From: Pseudomonadota bacterium
GTDB lineage: Bacteria > Pseudomonadota > Alphaproteobacteria > Rhizobiales > Beijerinckiaceae
NCBI GenBank assembly: GCA_020161575.1
Contig: JAIUNR010000002.1
Location: 186,001-250,000, forward strand
Direction of reading: 5' to 3'
Length of the DNA stretch: 64,000 bases
The translations under genes were made by a program, and so were the position numbers. Every line of letters begins with the position of its first letter. Within the stretch, counting starts at the first letter, position 1. Below the pieces are notes generated by a model. The model worked only from the letters and a program-made list of their open reading frames with translations. It searched no databases and was not told where the DNA came from. Of the stretch, positions 15,704 to 23,533 are shown piece by piece.

Positions 15704-17926
15704 TCATGCAGCCTTCTTTGCCGGCTCCGCGCCCTTGTTGGGGTTGAAGCGGCCATAAAAGGACTCACCCTTCCGCGCCATCGCTTTGAGCAAACGGTTC
15801 GGCATGAAACGCTCGCCGTGCTTCTTCGCGAGCCGATCGCACAGGGCTACGAAAGCCTTCGTTCCCATGCGGTCGATATAGGAGAGCGGCCCGCCGGTAT
15901 AGGGCGCGAAGCCAAAGCCAAGGATCGCTCCGACATCGGCCTCGCGGACATCGGTGATGACCTTTTCCTCGACCGTGCGCGCGGCTTCGAGCGCCTGGAT
16001 GGCAAGGAAACGATCCACCAGCTCCTGCCGGTCGATCGTATCGGCGACAAGTTTCGTCTTCTGGAGATCCACCAGCCCGGACCAGAGCTTCTTGCCGGCC
16101 GGGGAATAATCATAAAAACCCTTGCCGTTCTTGCGCCCGAGACGGTCAAGATCGACCACCATGGTCTTCAGCAGGGCTTCCTGACGCGGATCGACAGCGC
16201 CCTCGCCCAGATCCTTCTTCGTCGCCTGAAGGATCTTCCAGCCGAGATCGAGCGCCACCTCGTCATTGAGCGAAAGCGGCCCGACAGGCATGCCCGCCTT
16301 TTTCGCCATGTTTTCGATCATGGCCGGCGGCACCCCCTCGGCGAGCATGAGATGCCCCTCGCGGATGTAATTGAGCACGCAGCGATTGGCGAAGAAGCCG
16401 CGGCAATCATTGACCACGATCGGGGTCTTGCGGATGGCGCGGACGAAATCGAGCGCGGTCGCCAGCGCGCGGTCACCCGTCTTCTTGCCCATGATCACCT
16501 CGACCAGCAGCATCTTCTCGACGGGCGAGAAGAAATGCACGCCGATGAACTGGCTTGGCCGCTCGAAATTCTCCGCGAGCGAGCTGATCGGCAGCGTCGA
16601 CGTGTTCGAGGCGAAGATTGTCCGCCGACCGATGACCGCCTGCACCTTCTTGATCACCTCGGCCTTGACCGCGCGATCCTCGAACACGGCCTCGATCACG
16701 AGGTCACAGCCCTTGAGCGCGGTATAATCCGGTGTCGCGTGGATGCGCGCCAGCAAGGCGTCGCGATCCGCACTCTTGGCGCGCCCCTTCATGATCTGGT
16801 CGCTCATCAGCTTGTGCGAATAGGCCTTGCCCTTGTCCGCCGCCTCCTGATCACGATCGACCAACACGACATTGAGCCCGGCCTGCGCCGAGACATAGGC
16901 GATGCCCGCGCCCATGAAGCCGGCCCCGACAATGCCGACACGCTTGATCTTGAGCGGTGGAACCTTGGCCGGACGACGCGCCCCCTTGTCGAGTTCGCCC
17001 TTGGAGACGAAGAGCGAGCGGATCATCGCCGCCGCTTCCGGTGTGCGGATGATCTGGGTGAAGTAACGGCTCTCGACCCGCAAGGCGATATCCATGGGGA
17101 GCATCAGCCCCTCGTAGACCGATTGCAGGATGGCCTTCGCCGCCGGATAATTGTCATGCGTCTCCCGACGGTAGATCGCGCTGGCGGGTGGCCATATCAT
17201 CATGCCCTGCGGCGAATGCACCTTGTTTGAGGGCAGCTTGTACCCCTCGACATCCCACGGTGCCTTGGCGATACCGCCTCCTTTGATCCATTCCTTTGCC
17301 GCCGAAACAACCTGCTCGCGCGGGAGTACGGCATGGACAAGGTTCATCGCCTTGGCTTGCACCGGCTTGATCTGGTCGCCCTTGAACAACATCTGGAGCG
17401 CATCGCCGGTCTGCATCAGCCGCGCCACGCGCTGCGTGCCGCCCGCGCCGGGGAATAACCCGACCTTGATCTCCGGCAGGCCGACACGTGTCTTGTCGCT
17501 ATCCGAGACGACGCGATGATGACAGGCCAGCGCAAGTTCGAACGCCCCGCCAAGGCAGGTGCCGTGGATTGCCACCGCGAAGGGTTTCCCGCAGGTCTCG
17601 AGCTTGCGGTAAAGCTGCGAGAGTTTCGCGGTCGAATCGAAAAGGAAGCGCATTGCCGCCTCCTCGCCCTTGGCCTTCGCCACCTTGGCGAATTCCACGC
17701 CGGTCGCCTGAAGCATGGTGAGATCGGCACCGCCGGAGAAGCTCTCCTTGCCCGAGGTGATCACGCAGCCCTTGATGGCAGGATCCGCCACGACATGATC
17801 GATCACCTGATCAAGCTCGGCCATCACACCTTGCGTGATGACGTTCATCGAGCGGTCCGCCATGTCCCAGGTCAGCAGGGCGATGCCATCGCTATCGGTT
17901 TCGAAGCGGAAATTCGTGAGTTTCAT
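15704..17926 (-). CDS. fadJ: Fatty-acid oxidation multifunctional enzyme (enoyl-CoA hydratase / 3-hydroxyacyl-CoA dehydrogenase)
   Basis: This 740-residue cytosolic protein carries two successive steps of beta-oxidation. Residues about 1-190 are the crotonase domain, with the oxyanion-hole segments SGKESFSGGADL and HGTCLGGAFELALA. Residues about 310-495 are the NAD-binding domain of the dehydrogenase, opening with RVGIVGAGFMGAGIAY and including the catalytic histidine region FIGVHFFSP. Two C-terminal 3HCDH domains follow, with VNDCRGFFANR. The start MKLTNFRFE (ATG 17926) was preferred over an upstream frame extension to 17959. It follows the cupin gene after 29 bases and pairs with the thiolase gene upstream. 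The length resembles FadJ/FadB alpha subunits; which of the two it matches better cannot be decided here. Confidence 0.93.
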   Translation of the reverse strand: MKLTNFRFETDSDGIALLTWDMADRSMNVITQGVMAELDQVIDHVVADPAIKGCVITSGKESFSGGADLTMLQATGVEFAKVAKAKGEEAAMRFLFDSTAKLSQLYRKLETCGKPFAVAIHGTCLGGAFELALACHHRVVSDSDKTRVGLPEIKVGLFPGAGGTQRVARLMQTGDALQMLFKGDQIKPVQAKAMNLVHAVLPREQVVSAAKEWIKGGGIAKAPWDVEGYKLPSNKVHSPQGMMIWPPASAIYRRETHDNYPAAKAILQSVYEGLMLPMDIALRVESRYFTQIIRTPEAAAMIRSLFVSKGELDKGARRPAKVPPLKIKRVGIVGAGFMGAGIAYVSAQAGLNVVLVDRDQEAADKGKAYSHKLMSDQIMKGRAKSADRDALLARIHATPDYTALKGCDLVIEAVFEDRAVKAEVIKKVQAVIGRRTIFASNTSTLPISSLAENFERPSQFIGVHFFSPVEKMLLVEVIMGKKTGDRALATALDFVRAIRKTPIVVNDCRGFFANRCVLNYIREGHLMLAEGVPPAMIENMAKKAGMPVGPLSLNDEVALDLGWKILQATKKDLGEGAVDPRQEALLKTMVVDLDRLGRKNGKGFYDYSPAGKKLWSGLVDLQKTKLVADTIDRQELVDRFLAIQALEAARTVEEKVITDVREADVGAILGFGFAPYTGGPLSYIDRMGTKAFVALCDRLAKKHGERFMPNRLLKAMARKGESFYGRFNPNKGAEPAKKAA

Positions 17927-17955
17927 GATTTCCTCCCGGCCATCGGCCTCGGATT

Positions 17956-18414
17956 TCAATAGGGGGTGCCGTCCTTGCGGGTGAAGCCGTAGCCATTCTC
18001 GTCATGGGCATAGACGAGATCGATATCGGGATAATGCGCGCGCTCGACCTCGCTGCGCGTACCGACGATCAGGAATCGGGCCGACTTGTCGGAACGGTTG
18101 ATGAAATGATGGCCGTTGGCGACGCCAGCCTTGTAGGTCGCGCAATCGCCGGCGCGCATGACATGCTCGCCATCCTCCTCGACCATGACCAGCTCGCCTT
18201 CGAGCATGAGAACAAATTCATCTTCGTTTTCATGCCAATGACGCTGCGACGACCAGGCGCCCGGTTCCAACGTCCATATCTTGACGCCGAACTGGGTCAA
18301 CCCGCCAGCATCGCCGAGATTGAGCGAGGCGCGGCCTTGCACCGGCTCGCCGAAGGGAGCGGGATAACCGGCGCCCATACGCGCAACGAGTTTTGAAAGA
18401 TCAAGCTTGGGCAT
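17956..18414 (-). CDS. Small cupin-domain protein inside the beta-oxidation operon
   Basis: This 152-residue single-cupin protein has motif 1 metal ligands in [19 protein letters not shown] (two His, one Glu) and motif 2 in [19 protein letters not shown] with the third histidine. It would fold as a beta-barrel binding one metal ion. Its ATG overlaps the thiolase stop by one base (TGATG on the minus strand), and only 29 bases separate it from the fadJ-like gene, so it is transcribed with both. The end of the protein ([11 protein letters not shown]) resembles cupins annotated only as hypothetical. The role in fatty-acid degradation is unknown; an auxiliary enzyme or binding protein is possible. 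Confidence 0.85.
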   Translation of the reverse strand: MPKLDLSKLVARMGAGYPAPFGEPVQGRASLNLGDAGGLTQFGVKIWTLEPGAWSSQRHWHENEDEFVLMLEGELVMVEEDGEHVMRAGDCATYKAGVANGHHFINRSDKSARFLIVGTRSEVERAHYPDIDLVYAHDENGYGFTRKDGTPY

Positions 18415-19622
18415 CAGAGGCGCTCCACAATCATTGCCGTCCCCATGCCATGCGCGACGCACAGGGTGACAAGGCCGGTGGAAAGGTCGCGACGTTCGAG
18501 TTCGTCGATCACCGTGCCGAGGATCATCGCGCCGGTGGCACCGAGCGGATGGCCCATCGCGATCGCGCCGCCATTGACGTTGACCTTGGCCGGATCAAGC
18601 TCGAAAGCCTGCATGTAGCGCAACACCACCGAGGAAAACGCCTCGTTGATCTCGATGAGATCGATATCCTTGATGCTCATCTTGGTGCGGGCAAGCAGCT
18701 TCTGGGTGACATCGACCGGCCCGGTGAGTACCAGCGCGAGATCGGAGCCAAGCGTCGCGAAACCCTTGATCCGCGCGCGCGGCTTCAGCCCCGCCTTCTT
18801 GCCCGCCGCACGAGAACCGACCAGCACGGCCGCCGCGCCATCGACAATGCCAGAGGAATTGCCGGCGTGATGGACGTGGTTGATGCTCTCGACCTCCGGA
18901 TGCCCCTGAATGGCCACGGCATCGAAACCGCCCTGCTCGCCCATCATCGCGAAGCTGGCCTTGAGCCCGCCCAGAGCCTGCATATTCGCATCGGGACGGA
19001 TGGTTTCGTCGCGGGCGAGAATCGTGAGGCCGTTCACATCCTTGACCGGGATGACGGATTTCCCAAAGCGCCCTTCCTCCCAGGCCTTGGCGGCGCGCTT
19101 GTGGCTTTCCACCGCGAAAGCGTCGACATCGTCGCGCGTAAAGCCGTATTTCGTGGCGATGAGATCCGCCGCGACACCCTGCGGCGAGAAATAGGAGGGA
19201 ATCGCCACCGCCGGATCAACCGCCGGCAACATGCCCGAGGCCCCCATGCCGACGCGGCTCATCGCCTCGACACCGCCGCCGATCGCCATATCCTTCTGCC
19301 CGGCCATGACCTGCGCCGCCGCCGCCGCCACCGCGTCGAGGCCGGAGGCGCAGAAGCGGTTGATCTGGATGCCCGGCACGCTCGCACCATAACCCGCCGC
19401 GATCGCCGCCGAGCGTGCGATATCGCCCGAGGCTTCGCCGACCGGATCGACACAGCCGAGAATGACATCGTCGATCATCTTCACATCCAGCGCATTGCGC
19501 TGCTGGATGCCACGAAGCGCGGTCTCCGCGAGCCGCACCGCCGTCACCTCGTGGAGCGAACCATCGGCCTTGCCCTTGCCGCGCGGCGTGCGCACGTGAT
19601 CGTAGATGAATGCTTCGGCCAT
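18414..19622 (-). CDS. Acetyl-CoA C-acyltransferase (thiolase)
   Basis: This 402-residue thiolase performs the last step of beta-oxidation, cleaving 3-oxoacyl-CoA with CoA. The acyl-accepting cysteine is in [12 protein letters not shown] (about residue 91), the catalytic histidine in [11 protein letters not shown] (about residue 350), and the C-terminal cysteine in [10 protein letters not shown] (about residue 389). This last motif usually reads C-x-G-G-G, so the Ala-His pair is a mild variant. The gene lies between the acyl-CoA dehydrogenase and the cupin and fadJ-like genes, all on the minus strand, which favours a FadA/FadI role over a biosynthetic acetoacetyl-CoA thiolase. Confidence 0.93.
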   Translation of the reverse strand: MAEAFIYDHVRTPRGKGKADGSLHEVTAVRLAETALRGIQQRNALDVKMIDDVILGCVDPVGEASGDIARSAAIAAGYGASVPGIQINRFCASGLDAVAAAAAQVMAGQKDMAIGGGVEAMSRVGMGASGMLPAVDPAVAIPSYFSPQGVAADLIATKYGFTRDDVDAFAVESHKRAAKAWEEGRFGKSVIPVKDVNGLTILARDETIRPDANMQALGGLKASFAMMGEQGGFDAVAIQGHPEVESINHVHHAGNSSGIVDGAAAVLVGSRAAGKKAGLKPRARIKGFATLGSDLALVLTGPVDVTQKLLARTKMSIKDIDLIEINEAFSSVVLRYMQAFELDPAKVNVNGGAIAMGHPLGATGAMILGTVIDELERRDLSTGLVTLCVAHGMGTAMIVERL

Positions 19623-19639
19623 CGGGATCTCCTCATTGG

Positions 19640-19727
19640 AGTAGGTAGTGAGTAGGGAGTGGCGAGTAGGGAGGCGGGAGGAGCGAGTGGCAGCCGAGGG
19701 CCGCTATTCGCCATTCACCATCCGCCC
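19640..19727. repeat. GAGTAGGGA direct and inverted repeat tract
   Basis: The 105-base gap between the acyl-CoA dehydrogenase and thiolase genes holds GAGTAGGGA twice (19650-19658 and 19664-19672, 14-base period). It also holds AGTGGCGAGTAG facing CTATTCGCCATT (around 19704-19715), which forms imperfect inverted arms. Such tracts recur between genes in related genomes. It would form a hairpin in the operon transcript between the two genes. Confidence 0.55.
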
Positions 19728-21521
19728 CTAGAAAGCTTCCGGCGGCAGCGCCATCACGGTCTCCGCGCCGACCGTGATCCGCGCGAGGCGTGTGCCGGTT
19801 TCGGGCATCATGCGCTCCATATAGAAACGCGCAAGCAGGCGCTTGGTCTCAAGCTGCGATTTCTCGCCCTCGCCCGCGGCAAGCTTCTCCTCGACCGCCT
19901 TGGCCTGAAGCGCCCACATGTAGCCGAGCGCGACCACGCCGAAGAGATGCATGTAATCGGTGGAGCCGGCACCGGCATTGTCCGGCTTCATCATCGCGTT
20001 CTGCATGAACCACATGGTCGCCTGCTGGAGATGGCCGAGCCCCTTGCCGAGCGCCCCGAGCAGAGGCTTCAGGCCCTCATTCTCACCATTGGCCTTGATG
20101 AACCCCTCGACCTCGCCGAAGAACGCCATAATACCGCGTCCGCCATCGCGCGGGAGCTTGCGGCCCACGAGATCGAGCGCCTGGATGCCGTTCGCGCCTT
20201 CATAGATCATGGCGATGCGGGCATCGCGCACGAACTGGCTCATGCCCCATTCCTCGATATAGCCATGACCGCCGAACATCTGCTGCGCCATCACGGCATT
20301 GTCGAAACCGCGATCTGTGAGGAAGCCCTTGAGCACCGGGGTCATCAGGCCGAGCAAATCGTCCGCCGCCTGCTTCTCCTTCGCATCGCCCGAGCGATGG
20401 GCGACATCGCTTTTCAGCGCGGTCCAGAGCACGAAGGCGCGCGCTGCTTCGTTGAAGGCGCGGATCGTCAGCAAAGTGCGGCGCACATCCGGGTGGACCA
20501 GCAGCGAATCCGCCGGCTTGTCCGGCTGTTTCACGCCCGTCAGCGCACGGCCCTGCAGGCGCTCGCGCGCATAGGCGACGGCGTTCTGGTAGGCGACTTC
20601 GGATTGCGACAGCCCCTGAATCGCGACTCCAAGACGCGCCTCATTCATCATCACGAACATCGCGTTGAGACCGCGATTGGCCTCGCCGATCAGCCAGCCC
20701 GTGGCGCCATCATAGTTCATGACACAGGTCGAATTGCCGTGAATGCCCATCTTGTGCTCGATGGAGCCGCAGGAAACGCCGTTGCGCGCGCCAAGCGAGC
20801 CATCCGCGTTCACGAGGAATTTCGGCACCACGAAGAGCGAGATGCCCTTCACGCCATCCGGCGCGCCGTCGATGCGGGCCAGAACCAGATGGACGATGTT
20901 CTCCGTCAGGTCATGCTCGCCGGCGGAGATGAAGATCTTAGTGCCGGAAATCTTGTATGAGCCATCAGGCTGGGGCGCGGCCTTGGTCTTGATCAGCCCG
21001 AGGTCGGTGCCGCAATGCGGCTCGGTGAGGTTCATCGTGCCGGACCACGGCCCCTCGATCATCTTCGGCAGATAGACGCGCTTGATCTCCTCGGAAGCAT
21101 GCGTATGCAGCGCCGCGATCGCGCCCATCGTCAGGCCGGGATACATCGAGAAGGCCATGTTCGCGGAGGAGGAGAACTCGTTGACGATCGCGCCGATCGT
21201 GTAGGGCAGCCCCTGTCCGCCATATTCGGGATCCGCTGAAAGGCCGATCCAGCCACCCCCCGAATAGGCATCATAGGCTTGCTTGAAGCCTTTCGGCGTC
21301 GTCACGCTGCCATCGGCATGGCGCGTGCAGCCTTCTGCATCACCACTCTTGTTCAGCGGAGCCAGAACCTCGCCCGAGAGCTTGCCCGCCTCGTCGAGGA
21401 TCGCCGCCAGCATGTCGGCTGAGAGATCGGAGAACCCCGGCAGATTGCCGTATCGATCCATCCCCAGCACGTCGTTCAGCAGGAAAGTGACGTCCTCGAC
21501 GGGGGCGCGATAGCTCGGCAT
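19728..21521 (-). CDS. Acyl-CoA dehydrogenase (large, with C-terminal extension)
   Basis: This 597-residue FAD enzyme introduces the alpha-beta double bond in acyl-CoA, the first step of beta-oxidation. An N-terminal extension (about residues 1-40) precedes the helical domain. FAD-binding signatures are MNLTEPHCGTDLGLIKTKA and the KIFISAGEH segment, and the mobile C-terminal helices carry MFGGHGYIEEWGMSQFVRD. A further domain of about 120 residues (GGRGIMAFFGEVEGFIKANG onward) is typical of the 590-600-residue DmdC-type and related acyl-CoA dehydrogenases. It is the first gene of the minus-strand operon, followed by thiolase, cupin and the fadJ-like gene. Chain-length preference cannot be read. 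Confidence 0.93.
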   Translation of the reverse strand: MPSYRAPVEDVTFLLNDVLGMDRYGNLPGFSDLSADMLAAILDEAGKLSGEVLAPLNKSGDAEGCTRHADGSVTTPKGFKQAYDAYSGGGWIGLSADPEYGGQGLPYTIGAIVNEFSSSANMAFSMYPGLTMGAIAALHTHASEEIKRVYLPKMIEGPWSGTMNLTEPHCGTDLGLIKTKAAPQPDGSYKISGTKIFISAGEHDLTENIVHLVLARIDGAPDGVKGISLFVVPKFLVNADGSLGARNGVSCGSIEHKMGIHGNSTCVMNYDGATGWLIGEANRGLNAMFVMMNEARLGVAIQGLSQSEVAYQNAVAYARERLQGRALTGVKQPDKPADSLLVHPDVRRTLLTIRAFNEAARAFVLWTALKSDVAHRSGDAKEKQAADDLLGLMTPVLKGFLTDRGFDNAVMAQQMFGGHGYIEEWGMSQFVRDARIAMIYEGANGIQALDLVGRKLPRDGGRGIMAFFGEVEGFIKANGENEGLKPLLGALGKGLGHLQQATMWFMQNAMMKPDNAGAGSTDYMHLFGVVALGYMWALQAKAVEEKLAAGEGEKSQLETKRLLARFYMERMMPETGTRLARITVGAETVMALPPEAF

Positions 21522-21642
21522 GACCTTCTCCTGATCGGAATCGATTATTGTTTATATATGAACCATTCGCCCGATACGCAAGCGCCATATGCGCCAGACT
21601 CGCACGAAACTTGTCAAAAACAATGAATTTTGATGGTTGGAG

Positions 21643-21673
21643 CAAAAAAGAAGGGCGGTGCCCAGCACCGCCC
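21643..21673 (-). terminator. Rho-independent terminator of the flagellin gene
   Basis: On the minus strand GGGCGGTGC and GCACCGCCC pair in a perfect 9-bp stem with a 3-base loop, followed by TTCTTTTTTG. It starts about 27 bases past the flagellin stop. Confidence 0.9.
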
Positions 21674-21700
21674 TCCATTTCTTGCCTGTTTTTGCAGGGG

Positions 21701-22864
21701 TCAGAACAGGCGAAGCACGCTCTGTTCGGCCTGCGTCGCGAGCGACAGCGCGGTCGAGGCGAGCTGCTGGCGCGTGTTCAGCGTCACCAGCTTTGCGGCC
21801 TCCTCGTTCTGGTCGGCGAGGACCAGGAGGTCCGAACCGGTTTCCAGCGTGTCGATGAGGCTCGTGGTGAAGTCCTGGCGGGTCTGCACGACCGAGAGGT
21901 TCGAACCGAAGGTCGAAGCCTGGGTGCGCAGCTTGGTCAGGCCGGTCGTCAGGTTGGTCAGGGCATCGTTGATGTCCTTGTCCGACTGCCAGTTATTCGT
22001 CGAGGCCGAAACGCCGAGACCGGTCGCGTTGAACTTGACACCGGACACCGTGATGGACGCCGTGTTGCCTTCGTTGAACTGGACCTTGAGGCTGCCGCTG
22101 TCGAGCAGGTTCGTGCCGTTATAACCCGAATCCGCCGCCAGCTGGTCGATCTGAGTACGCAGCGCATCGAACTGTGCCGCCAGATCCTTTCGTGTCTGGT
22201 TGTTGGTCGTCGTGGCATAGGCGATCGTCGTGCCGACACCAAAGAGACCATCGGTGGTTGAGGCCGCGTCGTCGGTTGTCACCGTCAGTGCGCCACCATC
22301 GAGCGCCTCGATCTTGACGTTGCCGTTGGCATCAAGCTCAGCCTTGATCTTCTGAGCACCCGAAGTCGGGTTCAACGTGGTGTTGGTGTTGATCCCGTCA
22401 ATGAGGTTCTGGATGGTCGAGCCGGCACCAACCGTCAACACCGTCGTACCATTGACCTTGATCACCTTGCCAGAGGTGAAGGTACCAGCAGCAGCGGCAG
22501 TAAGCAGCGTGCCGGCGGTAAGATCGTTGCCGATACCCTGGATCTTGTTGGTCACCGAGGTGCTCTGAAGCGCCTGACGTGCAGAACCCTGAGCGGATTC
22601 GACAAGCTTGGTGAGCGACTTGATCCCCTTGTCGGCCGCTTCGATGACCTTGGTCGCCTGGCCGATCGAATCGAGAAGGCTGCCGAGATCGCGGGCGCGG
22701 TTCGCAAGACCCGAGGAAGTGAAGAAGTTGACCGGATTGTCGATCGCGGAATTCACCCGCTTACCGGTCGCGAGCTTGAGCTGCTGCTGCTGCTGCGCGG
22801 CGGTCGTCGACTTGATCGCGGAGAGAGACTGGCGGACGCCAACTGTAAGAGCAATATCAGGCAT
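21701..22864 (-). CDS. fliC: Flagellin
   Basis: This 387-residue protein is the subunit of the flagellar filament, exported by the flagellar type III system without a cleaved signal. The N-terminal D0/D1 helices are clear (VRQSLSAIKSTTAAQQQQQL, then KLATGKRVNSAIDNPVNFF), as are the C-terminal helices (TRQQLASTALSLATQAEQSV, ending in LRLF). The middle is Thr/Ala/Gly-rich with few aromatic residues, as in surface-exposed D2/D3 regions. Four glutamines in a row near residue 24 are unusual but lie in the helix. An AAAGGTG sequence precedes the ATG on the minus strand. No other flagellar gene is in the window, so this is a stand-alone flagellin locus. The symbol is generic, since rhizobia often name such genes flaA-flaD. 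Confidence 0.95.
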   Translation of the reverse strand: MPDIALTVGVRQSLSAIKSTTAAQQQQQLKLATGKRVNSAIDNPVNFFTSSGLANRARDLGSLLDSIGQATKVIEAADKGIKSLTKLVESAQGSARQALQSTSVTNKIQGIGNDLTAGTLLTAAAAGTFTSGKVIKVNGTTVLTVGAGSTIQNLIDGINTNTTLNPTSGAQKIKAELDANGNVKIEALDGGALTVTTDDAASTTDGLFGVGTTIAYATTTNNQTRKDLAAQFDALRTQIDQLAADSGYNGTNLLDSGSLKVQFNEGNTASITVSGVKFNATGLGVSASTNNWQSDKDINDALTNLTTGLTKLRTQASTFGSNLSVVQTRQDFTTSLIDTLETGSDLLVLADQNEEAAKLVTLNTRQQLASTALSLATQAEQSVLRLF

Positions 22865-23086
22865 TTAAGCACCTTTCTGGCTTTCTTCCAACGCGGGATG
22901 CGTCTGGATGCCACTACCTATGGTTGCATTTTCCTAATTAAACGTTTCGATTGCGTAGCCACTTCGATGCACGTAATGATTGTATTGCGATTCGCGAGAA
23001 TCACCAGAGCCAATCAGCATCCCTCAGCTCTGAAGCAGTTCATTCTTTGTATTAACAATGTCAGCTAAAAGAGAATGGAGTGAAAA

Positions 23087-23281
23087 ATGACAGAACGTGA
23101 AATCGTGAAGAGCATTCTTGATTTCTCTTTCATTATAAAGGCTCAACTGAAGTCAGATGAAACGGCTCTACTGCGTTCTGTTCTATCCATCGCGATCATG
23201 GAAGCGGAAGATGTTCTTGAATTATTGGACGAGAATGCGCGCTTAGCTGCCAAGCGGCAGCGCGCCGTCGCGAAGGGGTAA
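23087..23281 (+). CDS. Hypothetical 64-residue protein, flagellin-adjacent
   Basis: I do not recognise this protein. It is small, predicted alpha-helical and soluble, with a leucine- and acid-rich centre (LLRSVLSIAIMEAEDVLELLDEN) followed by a basic tail. A good GGAG sequence lies 6 bases before the ATG, and a rho-independent terminator follows about 50 bases after the stop, so it has its own transcription signals. Base use is visibly more AT-rich than in neighbouring genes, especially in the first 25 codons, which could mean recent acquisition or a regulatory role. It diverges from the flagellin gene. A coiled-coil regulator or adaptor is possible, but nothing in the sequence proves it. Confidence 0.6.
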   Translation: MTEREIVKSILDFSFIIKAQLKSDETALLRSVLSIAIMEAEDVLELLDENARLAAKRQRAVAKG

Positions 23282-23312
23282 TCCACACGCCCTAGTTGAA
23301 ATTTCGCTATGG

Positions 23313-23327
23313 TTAACAAAGTGTTAC
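23313..23327 (+). promoter_or_regulatory. CtrA-like box 1 upstream of the PodJ-like gene
   Basis: TTAA-N7-TTAC matches the alphaproteobacterial CtrA consensus TTAA-N7-TTAA with one mismatch. It lies 220 bases before the PodJ-like start, on the far side of the terminator at 23332, so it may instead act on another transcript. It is a candidate only. Confidence 0.3.
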
Positions 23328-23331
23328 GCAA

Positions 23332-23370
23332 GCCCGGACGCCCCAGGCGACGGGCCCTCTCTTTTTTCTG
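23332..23370 (+). terminator. Rho-independent terminator after the 64-residue gene
   Basis: GCCCGGACGCC and GGCGACGGGC form a GC-rich stem (two 4-bp helices with a small internal loop) followed by CCTCTCTTTTTTCTG. It lies about 50 bases after the stop of the small gene, on the plus strand. Confidence 0.8.
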
Positions 23371-23404
23371 AACCAGCCCTCCGTTTGCGAAAATGGCACA
23401 GATA

Positions 23405-23420
23405 TTAACGCCATATTTAC
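23405..23420 (+). promoter_or_regulatory. CtrA-like box 2 upstream of the PodJ-like gene
   Basis: TTAA-N7-TTTAC matches the CtrA consensus TTAA-N7-TTAAC with one mismatch, 114 bases before the PodJ-like ATG and after the preceding terminator. Its position fits control of the polarity gene. It is a candidate only. Confidence 0.35.
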
Positions 23421-23533
23421 CATAACCCTGAAAACCTCCGCCAAGCGGGAAATTCAGAATCAGCCAGGTGATTCGTCCCCCGCTCACAAGAATTGGGCCG
23501 CCCACCGGCGGTCGTGGGAAGCGGGTCGGAAAT

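Noticed and set aside
15455..17230. Long plus-strand frame opposite the fadJ-like gene
   Set aside because: Antisense to a gene with clear crotonase and dehydrogenase motifs; no ribosome-binding site and low-complexity Arg/His/Asp-rich product.
22989..23002. GATTC-GCGA-GAATC palindrome upstream of flagellin
   Set aside because: Symmetric but short, with no link to a known flagellar regulator site; kept out of the feature list.
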